From: Eubacterium limosum
GTDB lineage: Bacteria; Bacillota; Clostridia; Eubacteriales; Eubacteriaceae
NCBI RefSeq assembly: GCF_000807675.2
Contig: NZ_CP019962.1
Span: 2,294,001 to 2,358,000 of the forward strand
Direction of reading: 5' to 3'
Length of the DNA: 64,000 nucleotides
Shown: in pieces, positions 1-7,067 of the stretch
How positions within the stretch are numbered: position 1 is the first letter of the stretch
Layout: each line of letters opens with the position of its first letter
The notes under the pieces: model-generated
Told to the model about the DNA's origin: nothing
Databases searched by the model: none
What the model saw: only the letters and a program-made list of their open reading frames with translations
Translations under genes and position numbers: made by a program

Positions 1-613
1 GCGGGATAATGCAGAAATTTTGTGTCCAGTGTCCTGTCAGCAGCTGTTCCAGAATGGTCAGGCTGCCTTCACCCTCGATGAGCTCAAGCTCTGTAAGGGA
101 TGAAAACGCGTCAAGCTCCTCCTGTACCTCAGACATATCGTAGGAGCCTGTTCGGATCATCATCATGTAGGTGTAGTTTTTGAAGAGCACCCGCATGATT
201 TTTTTTGACTGCTCTTTTCCGTAGCGTTTAAGCTGGTAGTTCAGGTCTTTTGTCACAGGACACTCTCCCCGAAGCCAGCCTTTTGTGAGGAAATAGGTGT
301 TGCTTCGTATTTCATCCAGGGCTGAGTTATCGTTCAGGAGCATGTCAATACAGTCGCCAAAACGGGGAATCACCATGGCAGCACCAGGGCACTCAATGCC
401 TACAAGGCCGTTTCCGCAGTTTCCGTAACCCAGTAAAACCTGGTCGAAATCTGTTATAGAGCCTAAAACTTCCTGCAGGGCCTCTCGCAGGCGGTCCGGT
501 GCGGCATGAAGTGAGTTTCCCATCCAGTGAACCGGTATTTCCAGCTGATGTGAATCCATTACTTTTTGAATTTCATCCTTCAGGGTTTCGCACGCAATTA
601 ATAATTGCCCCAT
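1..613 (-). CDS. DUF1638 family protein (partial, C-terminus outside window)
   Basis: Reading the minus strand from an ATG at 613 gives an open frame that runs off the left edge after about 204 codons. The start has AGGAGG at 624-629, ten bases upstream. The protein begins MGQLLIACETLKDEI and contains LGYGNCGNGLVGIECPG around residues 60-75, a cysteine-rich pattern I associate with DUF1638. That family has no settled biochemical function; from memory it is often found near corrinoid methyltransferase genes in acetogens and methanogens. No partner gene is visible here because the window ends. Family assignment is from motif memory; function is unknown. Confidence 0.65.
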   Translation of the reverse strand, partial: MGQLLIACETLKDEIQKVMDSHQLEIPVHWMGNSLHAAPDRLREALQEVLGSITDFDQVLLGYGNCGNGLVGIECPGAAMVIPRFGDCIDMLLNDNSALDEIRSNTYFLTKGWLRGECPVTKDLNYQLKRYGKEQSKKIMRVLFKNYTYMMMIRTGSYDMSEVQEELDAFSSLTELELIEGEGSLTILEQLLTGHWTQNFCIIP

Positions 614-711
614 TGGTGTAATGCCTCCTATCCGCATGTAAACATTTAACAGTCTGTATATTATAACACACTTCAAGACATTTGTGTGTCCTTTATGAAC
701 TAAAATGTATC

Positions 712-741
712 TTGTTAATGGGAACAGTGCAGTGCTATAAT
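712..741 (+). promoter_or_regulatory. Sigma-A promoter for the small protein at 770
   Basis: TTGTTA at 712-717 and TATAAT at 736-741 are separated by 18 bases, with TG one base upstream of the -10 box. The ATG at 740 lies inside the -10 box, so it cannot start translation from this transcript; the next in-frame ATG at 770 is the real start. Confidence 0.75.
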
Positions 742-769
742 GAAAAAAACACTTCTTTTGGAGGCAGAG

Positions 770-1123
770 ATGAATTTTAATGATGGATATTTTTTGAACA
801 GTTTTCACAAAGCAAGATTTAAGGATATGGCTCGCCGCAATGGCAGAGTATACCAGGTGCCGGGATACTTGGTCAGCGCTTATATTTTCAGTTCAACCCC
901 TGAGCTGATGGCCAGAACCGAGCCCTGCATGAACGATTCAGCCATTGATTTCGCCAAAATTCTGAACGGAGGGCTGGGCAGTGAGGAAAAGATTCTCGTT
1001 CAGTTTGCCGCCAACTTTTATGATCCGTCAAGGTATGAAAGCCCGTCGGTTTCAGCGTTAATCAACGAGCTCTCAGGTGAAAGCTATACCGTTATGCTGA
1101 ATATTTTTAAAATGTTCAATTAG
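770..1123 (+). CDS. Small uncharacterised protein, possibly DUF6075-like
   Basis: The frame encodes 117 residues beginning MNFNDGYFLNSFHKARFKDM. The start is fixed by GGAGG at 760-764 and by the promoter at 712-741, which rules out the upstream ATG. No signal peptide or membrane segment is visible. The pattern of an early His and Arg, an aromatic-rich YLVSAYIFS segment and a late GSEEKILVQFAANFYD segment recalls small Bacillota proteins of the DUF6075 type, but this is a weak memory match. It stands alone, facing away from the DUF1638 gene. Function unknown. Confidence 0.6.
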   Translation: MNFNDGYFLNSFHKARFKDMARRNGRVYQVPGYLVSAYIFSSTPELMARTEPCMNDSAIDFAKILNGGLGSEEKILVQFAANFYDPSRYESPSVSALINELSGESYTVMLNIFKMFN

Positions 1124-1145
1124 TTTGATGCAAGGGTCAAAAGGG

Positions 1146-1279
1146 CATGTGTTTCATGCTTGCGTGAAAAACATGACTTTGGGATCCGTTAAACATGAGA
1201 AAGCAGCCATTTTTCGTAGAAAAATGAGCGGACTTCGAATGTTTTTTGGATTTCGGGAGTGTGAAACACGGAGAAATCC
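1146..1279 (+). repeat. Intergenic multi-hairpin element
   Basis: This gap holds three successive inverted repeats: an imperfect one at about 1146-1174, a perfect 8-bp stem CATTTTTC/GAAAAATG with a 3-base loop at 1208-1226, and GGATTTC (1248-1254) pairing with GAAATCC (1273-1279) around an inner GTGT/ACAC. None is followed by a T-run, so they are not ordinary terminators. The layout suggests a structured RNA or a dispersed repeat. No second copy is seen in this window. Confidence 0.5.
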
Positions 1280-1372
1280 GAAGGCATCATGAGGCATGAC
1301 GCCAATAACTTAGTTTAAATAAGAAAGAAACAGGGTATATCAAAAGCAGTATTAATGAAAAGGAGAGAAGCA

Positions 1373-1816
1373 ATGAAACGGAAATCCTTTGTTTTAGTGC
1401 TGCTTTTGACCGCTCTTTTATTTCTGGGGGCAGGCTGCAGCATGACGCAGCCTTCTGGCGAAAGCGCGTCAAACCCTGACAGCAGAACCCAGGAAATGGA
1501 TGAAGAAGCCTCAAACGACAGCACAATCAATGAATTCAAACGTGAAACCTCGGAAATCTCGCAGAAAGTGGACGCCGTGGTGCCCATTGAAAATGACATG
1601 AATGAAAAAACTCAGCAGTTCAACGAGATGATGCAGAGAATCAACACCCTGGATCAAAAAATTGACAATTATGAGGACCAGATCGAAGCAGACTATCAAA
1701 ACCAGAAGCTTTCTGAGAGGGATTATAAGGTTGCCAAAATGGATATTGAAAAGGCGGACGATGACCTTGGGGCTGTAAAAGAAAAACTGGAAAACAAGTT
1801 TGCGATGGATGATTGA
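1373..1816 (+). CDS. Coiled-coil lipoprotein
   Basis: The protein has 147 residues. A lipoprotein signal is clear: a KRK start, a hydrophobic stretch and the lipobox LGAGC with the acylated cysteine near residue 22. After a short acidic, Ser-rich linker the rest is charged and heptad-like, for example QFNEMMQRINTLDQKIDNYE, which predicts a helical coiled coil of about 90 residues. The start is the ATG at 1373 preceded by AGGAGAG; the ATG at 1355 has no ribosome site. It is probably tethered to the outer face of the membrane. No enzymatic domain is visible. A terminator follows at 1831. Confidence 0.75.
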   Translation: MKRKSFVLVLLLTALLFLGAGCSMTQPSGESASNPDSRTQEMDEEASNDSTINEFKRETSEISQKVDAVVPIENDMNEKTQQFNEMMQRINTLDQKIDNYEDQIEADYQNQKLSERDYKVAKMDIEKADDDLGAVKEKLENKFAMDD

Positions 1817-1830
1817 TTATAACAAAATAA

Positions 1831-1870
1831 GCCAGAGAAGATGCATAGAGCTAAATTCTCTGGCATTTTT
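1831..1870 (+). terminator. Intrinsic terminator after the lipoprotein gene
   Basis: GCCAGAGAA at 1831-1839 pairs with TTCTCTGGC at 1856-1864 (9 bp), followed by ATTTTTATT. Confidence 0.8.
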
Positions 1871-1922
1871 ATTGAAAATAAAGAAGAAACACTGTGAAAA
1901 GTTTCTATTTTCATATCTTTTT

Positions 1923-1951
1923 TTGACATTATCTCTAGAATTTTGTATAAT
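1923..1951 (+). promoter_or_regulatory. Consensus sigma-A promoter of the LysR-domain gene
   Basis: TTGACA at 1923-1928 and TATAAT at 1946-1951 have a 17-base spacer, a perfect consensus. Transcription should begin near 1958, so the TTG codon at 1951 cannot be the start of the next gene. Confidence 0.85.
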
Positions 1952-1992
1952 TGTATCAATACATTCAAGAAATTATTGAAAGGCCGGAAAAA

Positions 1993-2268
1993 ATGAATCT
2001 TAATCATCTATATTACTTTAAAACTCTGGCTGGATTGGAACATTATGCGAAGGCTGCCAAAGAGCTTAACATCAGTCAGCCAAGCTTGAGCTATGCGATT
2101 GCGGGACTGGAGAAAGAGCTCGGCGTTCCTCTGTTCAGGAAAAAAGGCAGAAATGTGGTACTGACCAGTTATGGGAAGGCTTTTGAAGAGTATGTCGCCA
2201 TTGCCATTGCCCAATTGGAGGACGGTGTCCGTTTTATCCAGAATATGGACGGAGAGGAACAGGCATAG
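1993..2268 (+). CDS. LysR-type DNA-binding domain only (truncated LysR family)
   Basis: The 91-residue protein is a complete LysR winged helix-turn-helix: MNLNHLYYFKTLAGL, then AAKELNISQPSLSYAIAGLEKELG and LFRKKGRNVVLTSYGKAF, ending in the linker helix. A normal LysR protein has about 300 residues with a periplasmic-binding-like effector domain; here the frame stops right after the linker helix. It is not a decayed fragment: it has a consensus promoter (1923-1951) and its own terminator (2305-2329). It may be a constitutive regulator or a competitor of full-length paralogues; both are inference. The start has a weak ribosome site (GAAAGG). Confidence 0.8.
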   Translation: MNLNHLYYFKTLAGLEHYAKAAKELNISQPSLSYAIAGLEKELGVPLFRKKGRNVVLTSYGKAFEEYVAIAIAQLEDGVRFIQNMDGEEQA

Positions 2269-2303
2269 TCTGAAAAGATACGAACAGAATATTTAAAGAG
2301 GCA

Positions 2304-2329
2304 AGAGCAGCATCAGCTGTTCTTTTTTT
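2304..2329 (+). terminator. Terminator of the LysR-domain gene
   Basis: GAGCAG at 2305-2310 and CTGTTC at 2317-2322 form a 6-bp stem with loop CATCAG, followed by seven T. Confidence 0.7.
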
Positions 2330-2422
2330 GTGCATTATAGGGGAGTGGCAAAGCATTAAGGGTGATTTTCAGTAAGTGATAAGGGTATATGGTATGTATG
2401 TCTTACATTGGAGGTTCAACAA

Positions 2423-2941
2423 ATGGAATCACTTGATTATTATAGCACCAGTAACACTTTGAATACTTTTATGACTGCCCTTTTTGGCGCAGCTGCCGGC
2501 GTCGTGGCTATTATCTCTGCCCTGATCGGTATTGCGCTATACCTGCTTTTAGCATATGCTTATTACCGAATGGCAAAAAACCGGGGTCTGCCCCACGCCT
2601 GGACCGCCTGGATACCTATCGCGCAGCTTTACCTGCTGGGGATGCTTATAGACCGACGCGTTTATTTTGGCAGTGCTAAAATTTCCAATGCACATGTTCT
2701 GCTGCCCATCGGTTTTATTTTGGTACCGGCAGTCGCCTTTATTCCGATTATAGGCTACCTTTACGGGGTTGCCTATACGATCTATGCTTTTGCAGCACAC
2801 TACCGGCTTTACCGCCTCTATGGCACGTCCAACCAGGCGTTGGTTTTCCTGATTTTAAGTATAATTTTTCCGGTGACAGAACCCTTTTTCGTCTTTGTAT
2901 TAAGGAATAAGCCTTCGGTTGAATATCAGACATATTTTTAA
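2423..2941 (+). CDS. Multispanning membrane protein of unknown function
   Basis: The 172-residue product starts MESLDYYSTSNTLN. GGAGG at 2410-2414 precedes ATG 2423; the TTG at 2408 overlaps the ribosome site and is rejected. Hydrophobic stretches near residues 20-50, 90-125 and 140-160 suggest four or five membrane helices. A conserved-looking loop YYRMAKNRGLPHAWTAWIP lies between the first and second helices and resembles small Bacillota membrane proteins with unknown roles. A strong terminator follows at 3019, so the gene is monocistronic. Confidence 0.7.
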   Translation: MESLDYYSTSNTLNTFMTALFGAAAGVVAIISALIGIALYLLLAYAYYRMAKNRGLPHAWTAWIPIAQLYLLGMLIDRRVYFGSAKISNAHVLLPIGFILVPAVAFIPIIGYLYGVAYTIYAFAAHYRLYRLYGTSNQALVFLILSIIFPVTEPFFVFVLRNKPSVEYQTYF

Positions 2942-3018
2942 AATAGGAGTAATTATAATTGGATATTCCTAAACATAGTTTAAAACAAAACTGATGGTTA
3001 TAATATTTAGCATAAAGA

Positions 3019-3055
3019 ATCATATCACATTGTAAATGGTGATATGATTTTTTTA
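3019..3055 (+). terminator. Terminator after the membrane protein
   Basis: ATCATATCAC at 3019-3028 pairs perfectly with GTGATATGAT at 3039-3048, followed by a T-rich tract. Confidence 0.8.
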
Positions 3056-3063
3056 TTTTAAGA

Positions 3064-3092
3064 TTGCACTGTAAAAGAAAATCCTGTATAAT
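3064..3092 (+). promoter_or_regulatory. Promoter of the EAL gene transcript
   Basis: TTGCAC at 3064-3069 and TATAAT at 3087-3092 with a 17-base spacer. The predicted start near 3099 leaves an untranslated leader of about 245 bases before the ATG at 3346. Confidence 0.75.
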
Positions 3093-3098
3093 ATAGCT

Positions 3099-3345
3099 GC
3101 TTGGATTATAAGGATAAAAGATGAAGCTGCTTTAAAGCAGATGCTACAATCCGGGCAAAAACTCAGCTATTCTTAAGAGACTCCCTCTCTGATTGAATAG
3201 ACATTTACATTTCTTGCGCAGGGGCTGCCCTGTGCGACGGGTGGAGGAGCGCGCCAATTTCCTCCATTTACTCTTCTTTGAGACAGCACTCATGCTGTCT
3301 CTCTCTTGATATCAGCAAATGCTGGCTTTTATGAAGGAGCAAAAA
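3099..3345 (+). ncRNA. Structured 5' leader, riboswitch or attenuator candidate
   Basis: Five stems follow each other: GCTGCTTT/AAAGCAG near 3124-3140; CTATTC/GAATAG enclosing AGAGA/TCTCT near 3167-3203; a strong stem TTGCGCAGGG/CCCTGTGCGA at about 3216-3239; TGGAGGA/TCCTCCA at about 3242-3266; and GAGACAGCA/TGCTGTCTC at about 3280-3301 followed by TCTCTT, terminator-like and only about 40 bases before the start codon. A four-codon reading frame (ATG 3121, stop 3133) with AAGGA upstream overlaps the first stem. I could not match the leader to the c-di-GMP I or II riboswitch consensus. Control of the downstream phosphodiesterase by conditional termination is inference. Confidence 0.5.
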
Positions 3346-4635
3346 ATGACTGCTCAAATATATAAGACAGACTATCTGCCGGGACAGGAGCAAAAACAGG
3401 AGCTTTTTATCCGGCAGCTGGAGAAAATCCTGAAAGAAAAAAGAACAGAAGCGGTTTTAGCCGCCATGGATATTCAGAATTTTAAATCGGTAAATGAAAT
3501 CTGGGGTATGAGCAATGGCAGCCGTCTGCTGTCAATCATTATCGACCAGTCGCTAAAATTCCTGGGCAGTGGCGAGAGTATTTCTCGCTTTTTTAAGGAT
3601 CGTTTTTATCTGCTGCTGCTGGGACCGGTGAATACCATAAAGGAAAGGCTGGAAGCCATAAGACAGCAGATTGAAGCAGAATTTGTACGTTGCATTAGTT
3701 ATCCCTATTCGTTAGTGGTGAGCCTTGGGCTTTGTGAATACAATGAAGATGTGGAAAGCGGTGACGAATGGCTCATACGGGTAAATTATGCGCTGGAAAG
3801 CGCTGAACTGCCTGTGGGCGATGGTTTTGCGGTTTATGATAACGCCATGCGGAAAAATCTTCATGAGATTCGAAAGATTGAAAAACGGATGCAGTTCGGC
3901 ATTGAGAATAAAGAATTTAAAATATATCTTCAGCCGCAGTTTGAACTGGCAACAGGACGCCTTTCCGGTGCTGAAGCCCTGGTCCGCTGGATCAATCCAG
4001 AGGCAGGGCCAATTAGCTGTCCAGATCAGTTTATTCCTTTGTTTGAGAAAAACGGTTTTATCAGAAAACTGGACTTCTATATGATGGAGCAAGCCTGTCA
4101 GGTGCTAAGCGGCTGGAAAAAGCAGGCTCTGGAACCAGTACCCATTGCGGTAAATATTTCAAGACGCCACATCGGGGAACCGGGATTGGCAGACAGATTG
4201 CTTGAGATTTGCAAGACCAATGGGGTGCCACCAGAATACATTGAAATTGAACTGACCGAGACCTTTGAGCTCTCAGAAAATGAGACGCTCAGGAAAGGAC
4301 TGGGCACACTGAAAAAAGCCGGATTTTCACTGGCTTTGGACGATTTCGGTAAAGAGAACACCTCCATAAGCCTGCTCAGGGAAGCCTGCTTCGATGTGAT
4401 TAAATTTGACAAATCGTTTTTGAATGGCTGTACAGAGAATGAGCGCGCCCAGAATCTGCTGGATTCGATGCTGCGGATGGTTAAAAAACTTGGAATTAAA
4501 ACACATGTGGAGGGCATTGAATGCCGGGAAGAGGAAACTTTGTTAAAAAAATACCAGTGTGACCGGGTTCAGGGGTTTTATTATGCGAAGCCCATGCCCG
4601 CAGAGATGCTGACAAACTATTTGCCAAAAACATAA
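3346..4635 (+). CDS. Cyclic-di-GMP phosphodiesterase, degenerate GGDEF plus EAL
   Basis: The 429-residue protein has an N-terminal GGDEF-like domain (about 1-180) and a C-terminal EAL domain (about 185-428). The GGDEF active site is replaced by FFKDRF, so diguanylate cyclase activity is unlikely. The EAL domain keeps its catalytic signature: EALVRW near residue 208, NISRRH, EIELTET, ALDDFG, IKFDKSF, HVEGIE and QGFYYAKPM, so c-di-GMP hydrolysis to pGpG is expected. No sensor domain or membrane helix is present. Start ATG 3346 is chosen because AAGGAG lies at 3334-3339; ATGs at 3319 and 3331 lack one. A long structured leader precedes it. Confidence 0.88.
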   Translation: MTAQIYKTDYLPGQEQKQELFIRQLEKILKEKRTEAVLAAMDIQNFKSVNEIWGMSNGSRLLSIIIDQSLKFLGSGESISRFFKDRFYLLLLGPVNTIKERLEAIRQQIEAEFVRCISYPYSLVVSLGLCEYNEDVESGDEWLIRVNYALESAELPVGDGFAVYDNAMRKNLHEIRKIEKRMQFGIENKEFKIYLQPQFELATGRLSGAEALVRWINPEAGPISCPDQFIPLFEKNGFIRKLDFYMMEQACQVLSGWKKQALEPVPIAVNISRRHIGEPGLADRLLEICKTNGVPPEYIEIELTETFELSENETLRKGLGTLKKAGFSLALDDFGKENTSISLLREACFDVIKFDKSFLNGCTENERAQNLLDSMLRMVKKLGIKTHVEGIECREEETLLKKYQCDRVQGFYYAKPMPAEMLTNYLPKT

Positions 4636-4652
4636 GCAAAGCTTGTGTTTTT

Positions 4653-4728
4653 AACTCCAACAAAACAGGAAAAGCACAAATAAACGGGGGTATCGTAGCT
4701 GTGTGTTCTGCTTTGTGGGAGTTTTTTT
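4653..4728 (+). terminator. Terminator after the EAL gene
   Basis: AACTCCAACAAA at 4653-4664 pairs with TTTGTGGGAGTT at 4712-4723 (one mismatch) across a long loop, followed by a T-run. Confidence 0.6.
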
Positions 4729-4841
4729 ATTGCTGAAAAAATGCTTTATAAATAATATTTTTAATATTGTAGGTTTTTTAGAACGATTATGGTATAATCA
4801 AGGCTGTTAAATGTGTGTAATCTGGAACCGGAGGACAGAGT

Positions 4842-6290
4842 ATGAGTGAATTAGCCACCCAGAATTTGGCAACCTATGTTTATGAAAACCTGCTGCTTAG
4901 AATCATGACGGGAATACTAAAAAAAGGCGATGTTCTGCCGTCCAGAAAGCAGCTGGCCGAAGAATATAATGTCGCAGAGATTACCATCCGCACAGCGATC
5001 CAGATGCTGGCACTCAACAGTTTGGTGAGCACCTCTCAGGGAAAGGGAACGGTTGTCATCTTTGATATGCAGCATGATGAAAACTCGCAGTTTTACTGGA
5101 ATTTTATGTCTAAACGTGTCGGCTCCATCGTGGATGTGATGCGGGCCACATCGCTGTTTTTTTCGGATATTATGATTCATGCGGCCTTGAACTGTGGCCC
5201 TGAGGACATTGCCCGTTTTAAACAGCTTTACGCAGATTATCAGGAAGCCCGCGGAAGAAACATCGTCGTTTGCTTCAGCCGCTTTTGGATAGAGCTTCTG
5301 GAAACATTGAAAAATCCGCTTGTCAAGGAGCTTTACCAGCAGATGGTCCAGTTTACCGGCTTGTTTTCCATTATTTTTGAAGAGAAAATGATGATGGATT
5401 TTAAAGAATGGTCGCTGCCTTATCTGCAGGTCTTTTTTCAGGGAATGGAGGAAGTCAGCCTGGATAAGCTGCAGCAGGGGCTGGGTGCAGTGTTTGGAGA
5501 TAGCGAGTTTGTGGCGTATTCTGAAAGGTACAATGACAAACTGGGCGCAAAAGAACAGGTCCCATTTTACTGGTTTATCAGCAGTGAACGTCATAATCTG
5601 ACGGATTCCATCATTAATGTTATCCTGAAACGCATTGAAATTGGAGAGTACCAGATAGGTGATTCCATCCCATCCCTTAATAGGATCCGGGAAGAATTCC
5701 AGGTTTCAGTCAAAACGGCCAGAAATGCGCTCAGCGGACTGGAGGAGACTGGCATGATCGAGCGTTCCCAGGGGAAAAAGGCAGTTGTCATTAAGCGTGA
5801 GGCTATCCGGATAGAGCAGGAAAAAATACCGGTCCAGCAGATGCAAAACGACCTGAAAAACCTGCTGGATGCACGGGCTGCGATGATGCTTACCCATAAA
5901 ACCTTTGTCCGTGAGGCGATGAAGGGAAAACGGAAAAATAAGAAAACGGAGCAGCAGGGAAGCCGGCTGAAAACAGTGACCTATCATTCGCCGATTCCTC
6001 TGTTTAATGAAATGGCTCTGCAGATGGAATCACCGACGCTGCGGCATATTTACATGCAGCTTGAAAACATCATGATTAAGGGCAGCCATTACAGACAGAC
6101 CGCGAACTATGATTACAGCAGTCGGGTCAGTGTTATTATGGAAAACTATGAAAGGGCCCTCAACGCTTACCTTGAGGGAAATGAGGAAGATCTGGAAAAA
6201 AACCTGTATGAGGTTATCCGCATACAATACGACGTTACAGCGGACTATTGCCGCAGAATGGGGGTTCCGGTAGAACAGGTTATTACCTAA
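4842..6290 (+). CDS. Transcriptional regulator with two GntR winged-helix domains
   Basis: The 482-residue protein carries two separate GntR-type winged HTH domains. The first (about 8-75) reads LLLRIMTGILKKGDVLPSRK, then LAEEYNVAEITIRTAIQMLA. The second (about 255-322) reads VILKRIEIGEYQIGDSIPSL, then IREEFQVSVKTARNALSGLE. Each is followed by a helical region resembling an effector or dimerisation domain, though I cannot assign FCD or UTRA. The family norm is one HTH in about 240 residues, so this is an internal duplication or fusion. GGAGG precedes ATG 4842 and TATAAT lies at 4793-4798. No adjacent operon identifies its target. Confidence 0.8.
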   Translation: MSELATQNLATYVYENLLLRIMTGILKKGDVLPSRKQLAEEYNVAEITIRTAIQMLALNSLVSTSQGKGTVVIFDMQHDENSQFYWNFMSKRVGSIVDVMRATSLFFSDIMIHAALNCGPEDIARFKQLYADYQEARGRNIVVCFSRFWIELLETLKNPLVKELYQQMVQFTGLFSIIFEEKMMMDFKEWSLPYLQVFFQGMEEVSLDKLQQGLGAVFGDSEFVAYSERYNDKLGAKEQVPFYWFISSERHNLTDSIINVILKRIEIGEYQIGDSIPSLNRIREEFQVSVKTARNALSGLEETGMIERSQGKKAVVIKREAIRIEQEKIPVQQMQNDLKNLLDARAAMMLTHKTFVREAMKGKRKNKKTEQQGSRLKTVTYHSPIPLFNEMALQMESPTLRHIYMQLENIMIKGSHYRQTANYDYSSRVSVIMENYERALNAYLEGNEEDLEKNLYEVIRIQYDVTADYCRRMGVPVEQVIT

Positions 6291-6367
6291 GCCAAAAAGG
6301 GATTTGCCGGATTTAAACAGGTAAAAAGCTTTTGCTGAAATCTGACAAAAAACTACTCTTGCTTTAC

Positions 6368-6416
6368 TTGACGAACGCAGCGATAAAACTTATAATTAAA
6401 AGCGACACGTATGTCG
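6368..6416 (+). promoter_or_regulatory. Promoter and palindromic operator of the TetR gene
   Basis: TTGACG at 6368-6373 and TATAAT at 6391-6396 are 17 bases apart. An inverted repeat CGACA-CGTA-TGTCG lies at 6403-6416, over the expected transcription start, a good position for autorepression by the TetR protein encoded just downstream. Confidence 0.7.
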
Positions 6417-6429
6417 TTTTGGAGGTTTT

Positions 6430-7008
6430 ATGAGTACACTGAAGGCCGATATGAAGCGGAATTATATTTTAGACAAGGCGCGGGATGTTTTTATCCAGAA
6501 GGGTTTTGCCGCCGTTACCATGAAGGACATTGTGGAGGCCTGCGATATCAGCCGGGGCGGACTGTACCGCTATTACGGATCGACCCGGGATATTTTTCTG
6601 GCGTTGTTCCAGCGTGACGCCAAAGAGGAGCTGGAGCGTGTAGAGGTGGCGATTTGGGAGGAAATGTCTGCCAGAGACATTCTTTTTTCCTATATGAAGC
6701 GGCAGAAGTGTGCCTTTGAGCAGGAGAGAACCACCTTATCCAATGCTGCCTATGAGTTCTTTCTTGAAAACCCCGACGACCGGGTGATCTTTCAGTGGCA
6801 GTTTGACGGCATTTCCGAAATGCTGCGGGAAATTTTGGAGTATGGCGTTCGAAAGGGTGAGTTTGTTTTGCCTGACACTGCGGCCTTTGCCAGGCATCTG
6901 GCTCTTTTTATCAACAGCATGCAGCTGTCATTACCCCTGCTAAACTTTCCGGGTCCTCGGATTGAGGAACAGTTCGGATTGCTTTTAAGACCGATTTTAG
7001 CCAGTTAG
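6430..7008 (+). CDS. TetR family transcriptional regulator
   Basis: The 192-residue protein opens with a TetR HTH around residues 10-55: ILDKARDVFIQKGFAAVTMK, then IVEACDISRGGLYRYYGSTR. The C-terminal part is helical and variable, as expected for ligand binding. GGAGG at 6421-6425 precedes ATG 6430. The palindrome at 6403-6416 is a likely autoregulatory operator. The flanking genes are convergent or unrelated, so no regulated neighbour is evident and the ligand is unknown. Confidence 0.88.
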   Translation: MSTLKADMKRNYILDKARDVFIQKGFAAVTMKDIVEACDISRGGLYRYYGSTRDIFLALFQRDAKEELERVEVAIWEEMSARDILFSYMKRQKCAFEQERTTLSNAAYEFFLENPDDRVIFQWQFDGISEMLREILEYGVRKGEFVLPDTAAFARHLALFINSMQLSLPLLNFPGPRIEEQFGLLLRPILAS

Positions 7009-7014
7009 ATAATA

Positions 7015-7058
7015 AAAAATACACAGCCAAATCAAAAAATTCGGCTGTGTATTTTTGT
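7015..7058. terminator. Bidirectional terminator between TetR and DegV genes
   Basis: AAAAATACACAGCC at 7015-7028 pairs with GGCTGTGTATTTTT at 7043-7056. The stem has T-tracts on both strands and serves both convergent genes. Confidence 0.8.
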
Positions 7059-7067
7059 TTTATAAGC

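Noticed and set aside
740-769. ATG at 740 as start of the small protein
   Set aside because: It lies within the -10 box of the promoter at 712-741; the in-frame ATG at 770 has GGAGG at the right distance.
3099-3345. c-di-GMP (GEMM) riboswitch in the EAL leader
   Set aside because: The conserved GEMM-I receptor and P1/P2 motifs could not be located, nor the class II pattern, so it is reported only as an unidentified structured leader.
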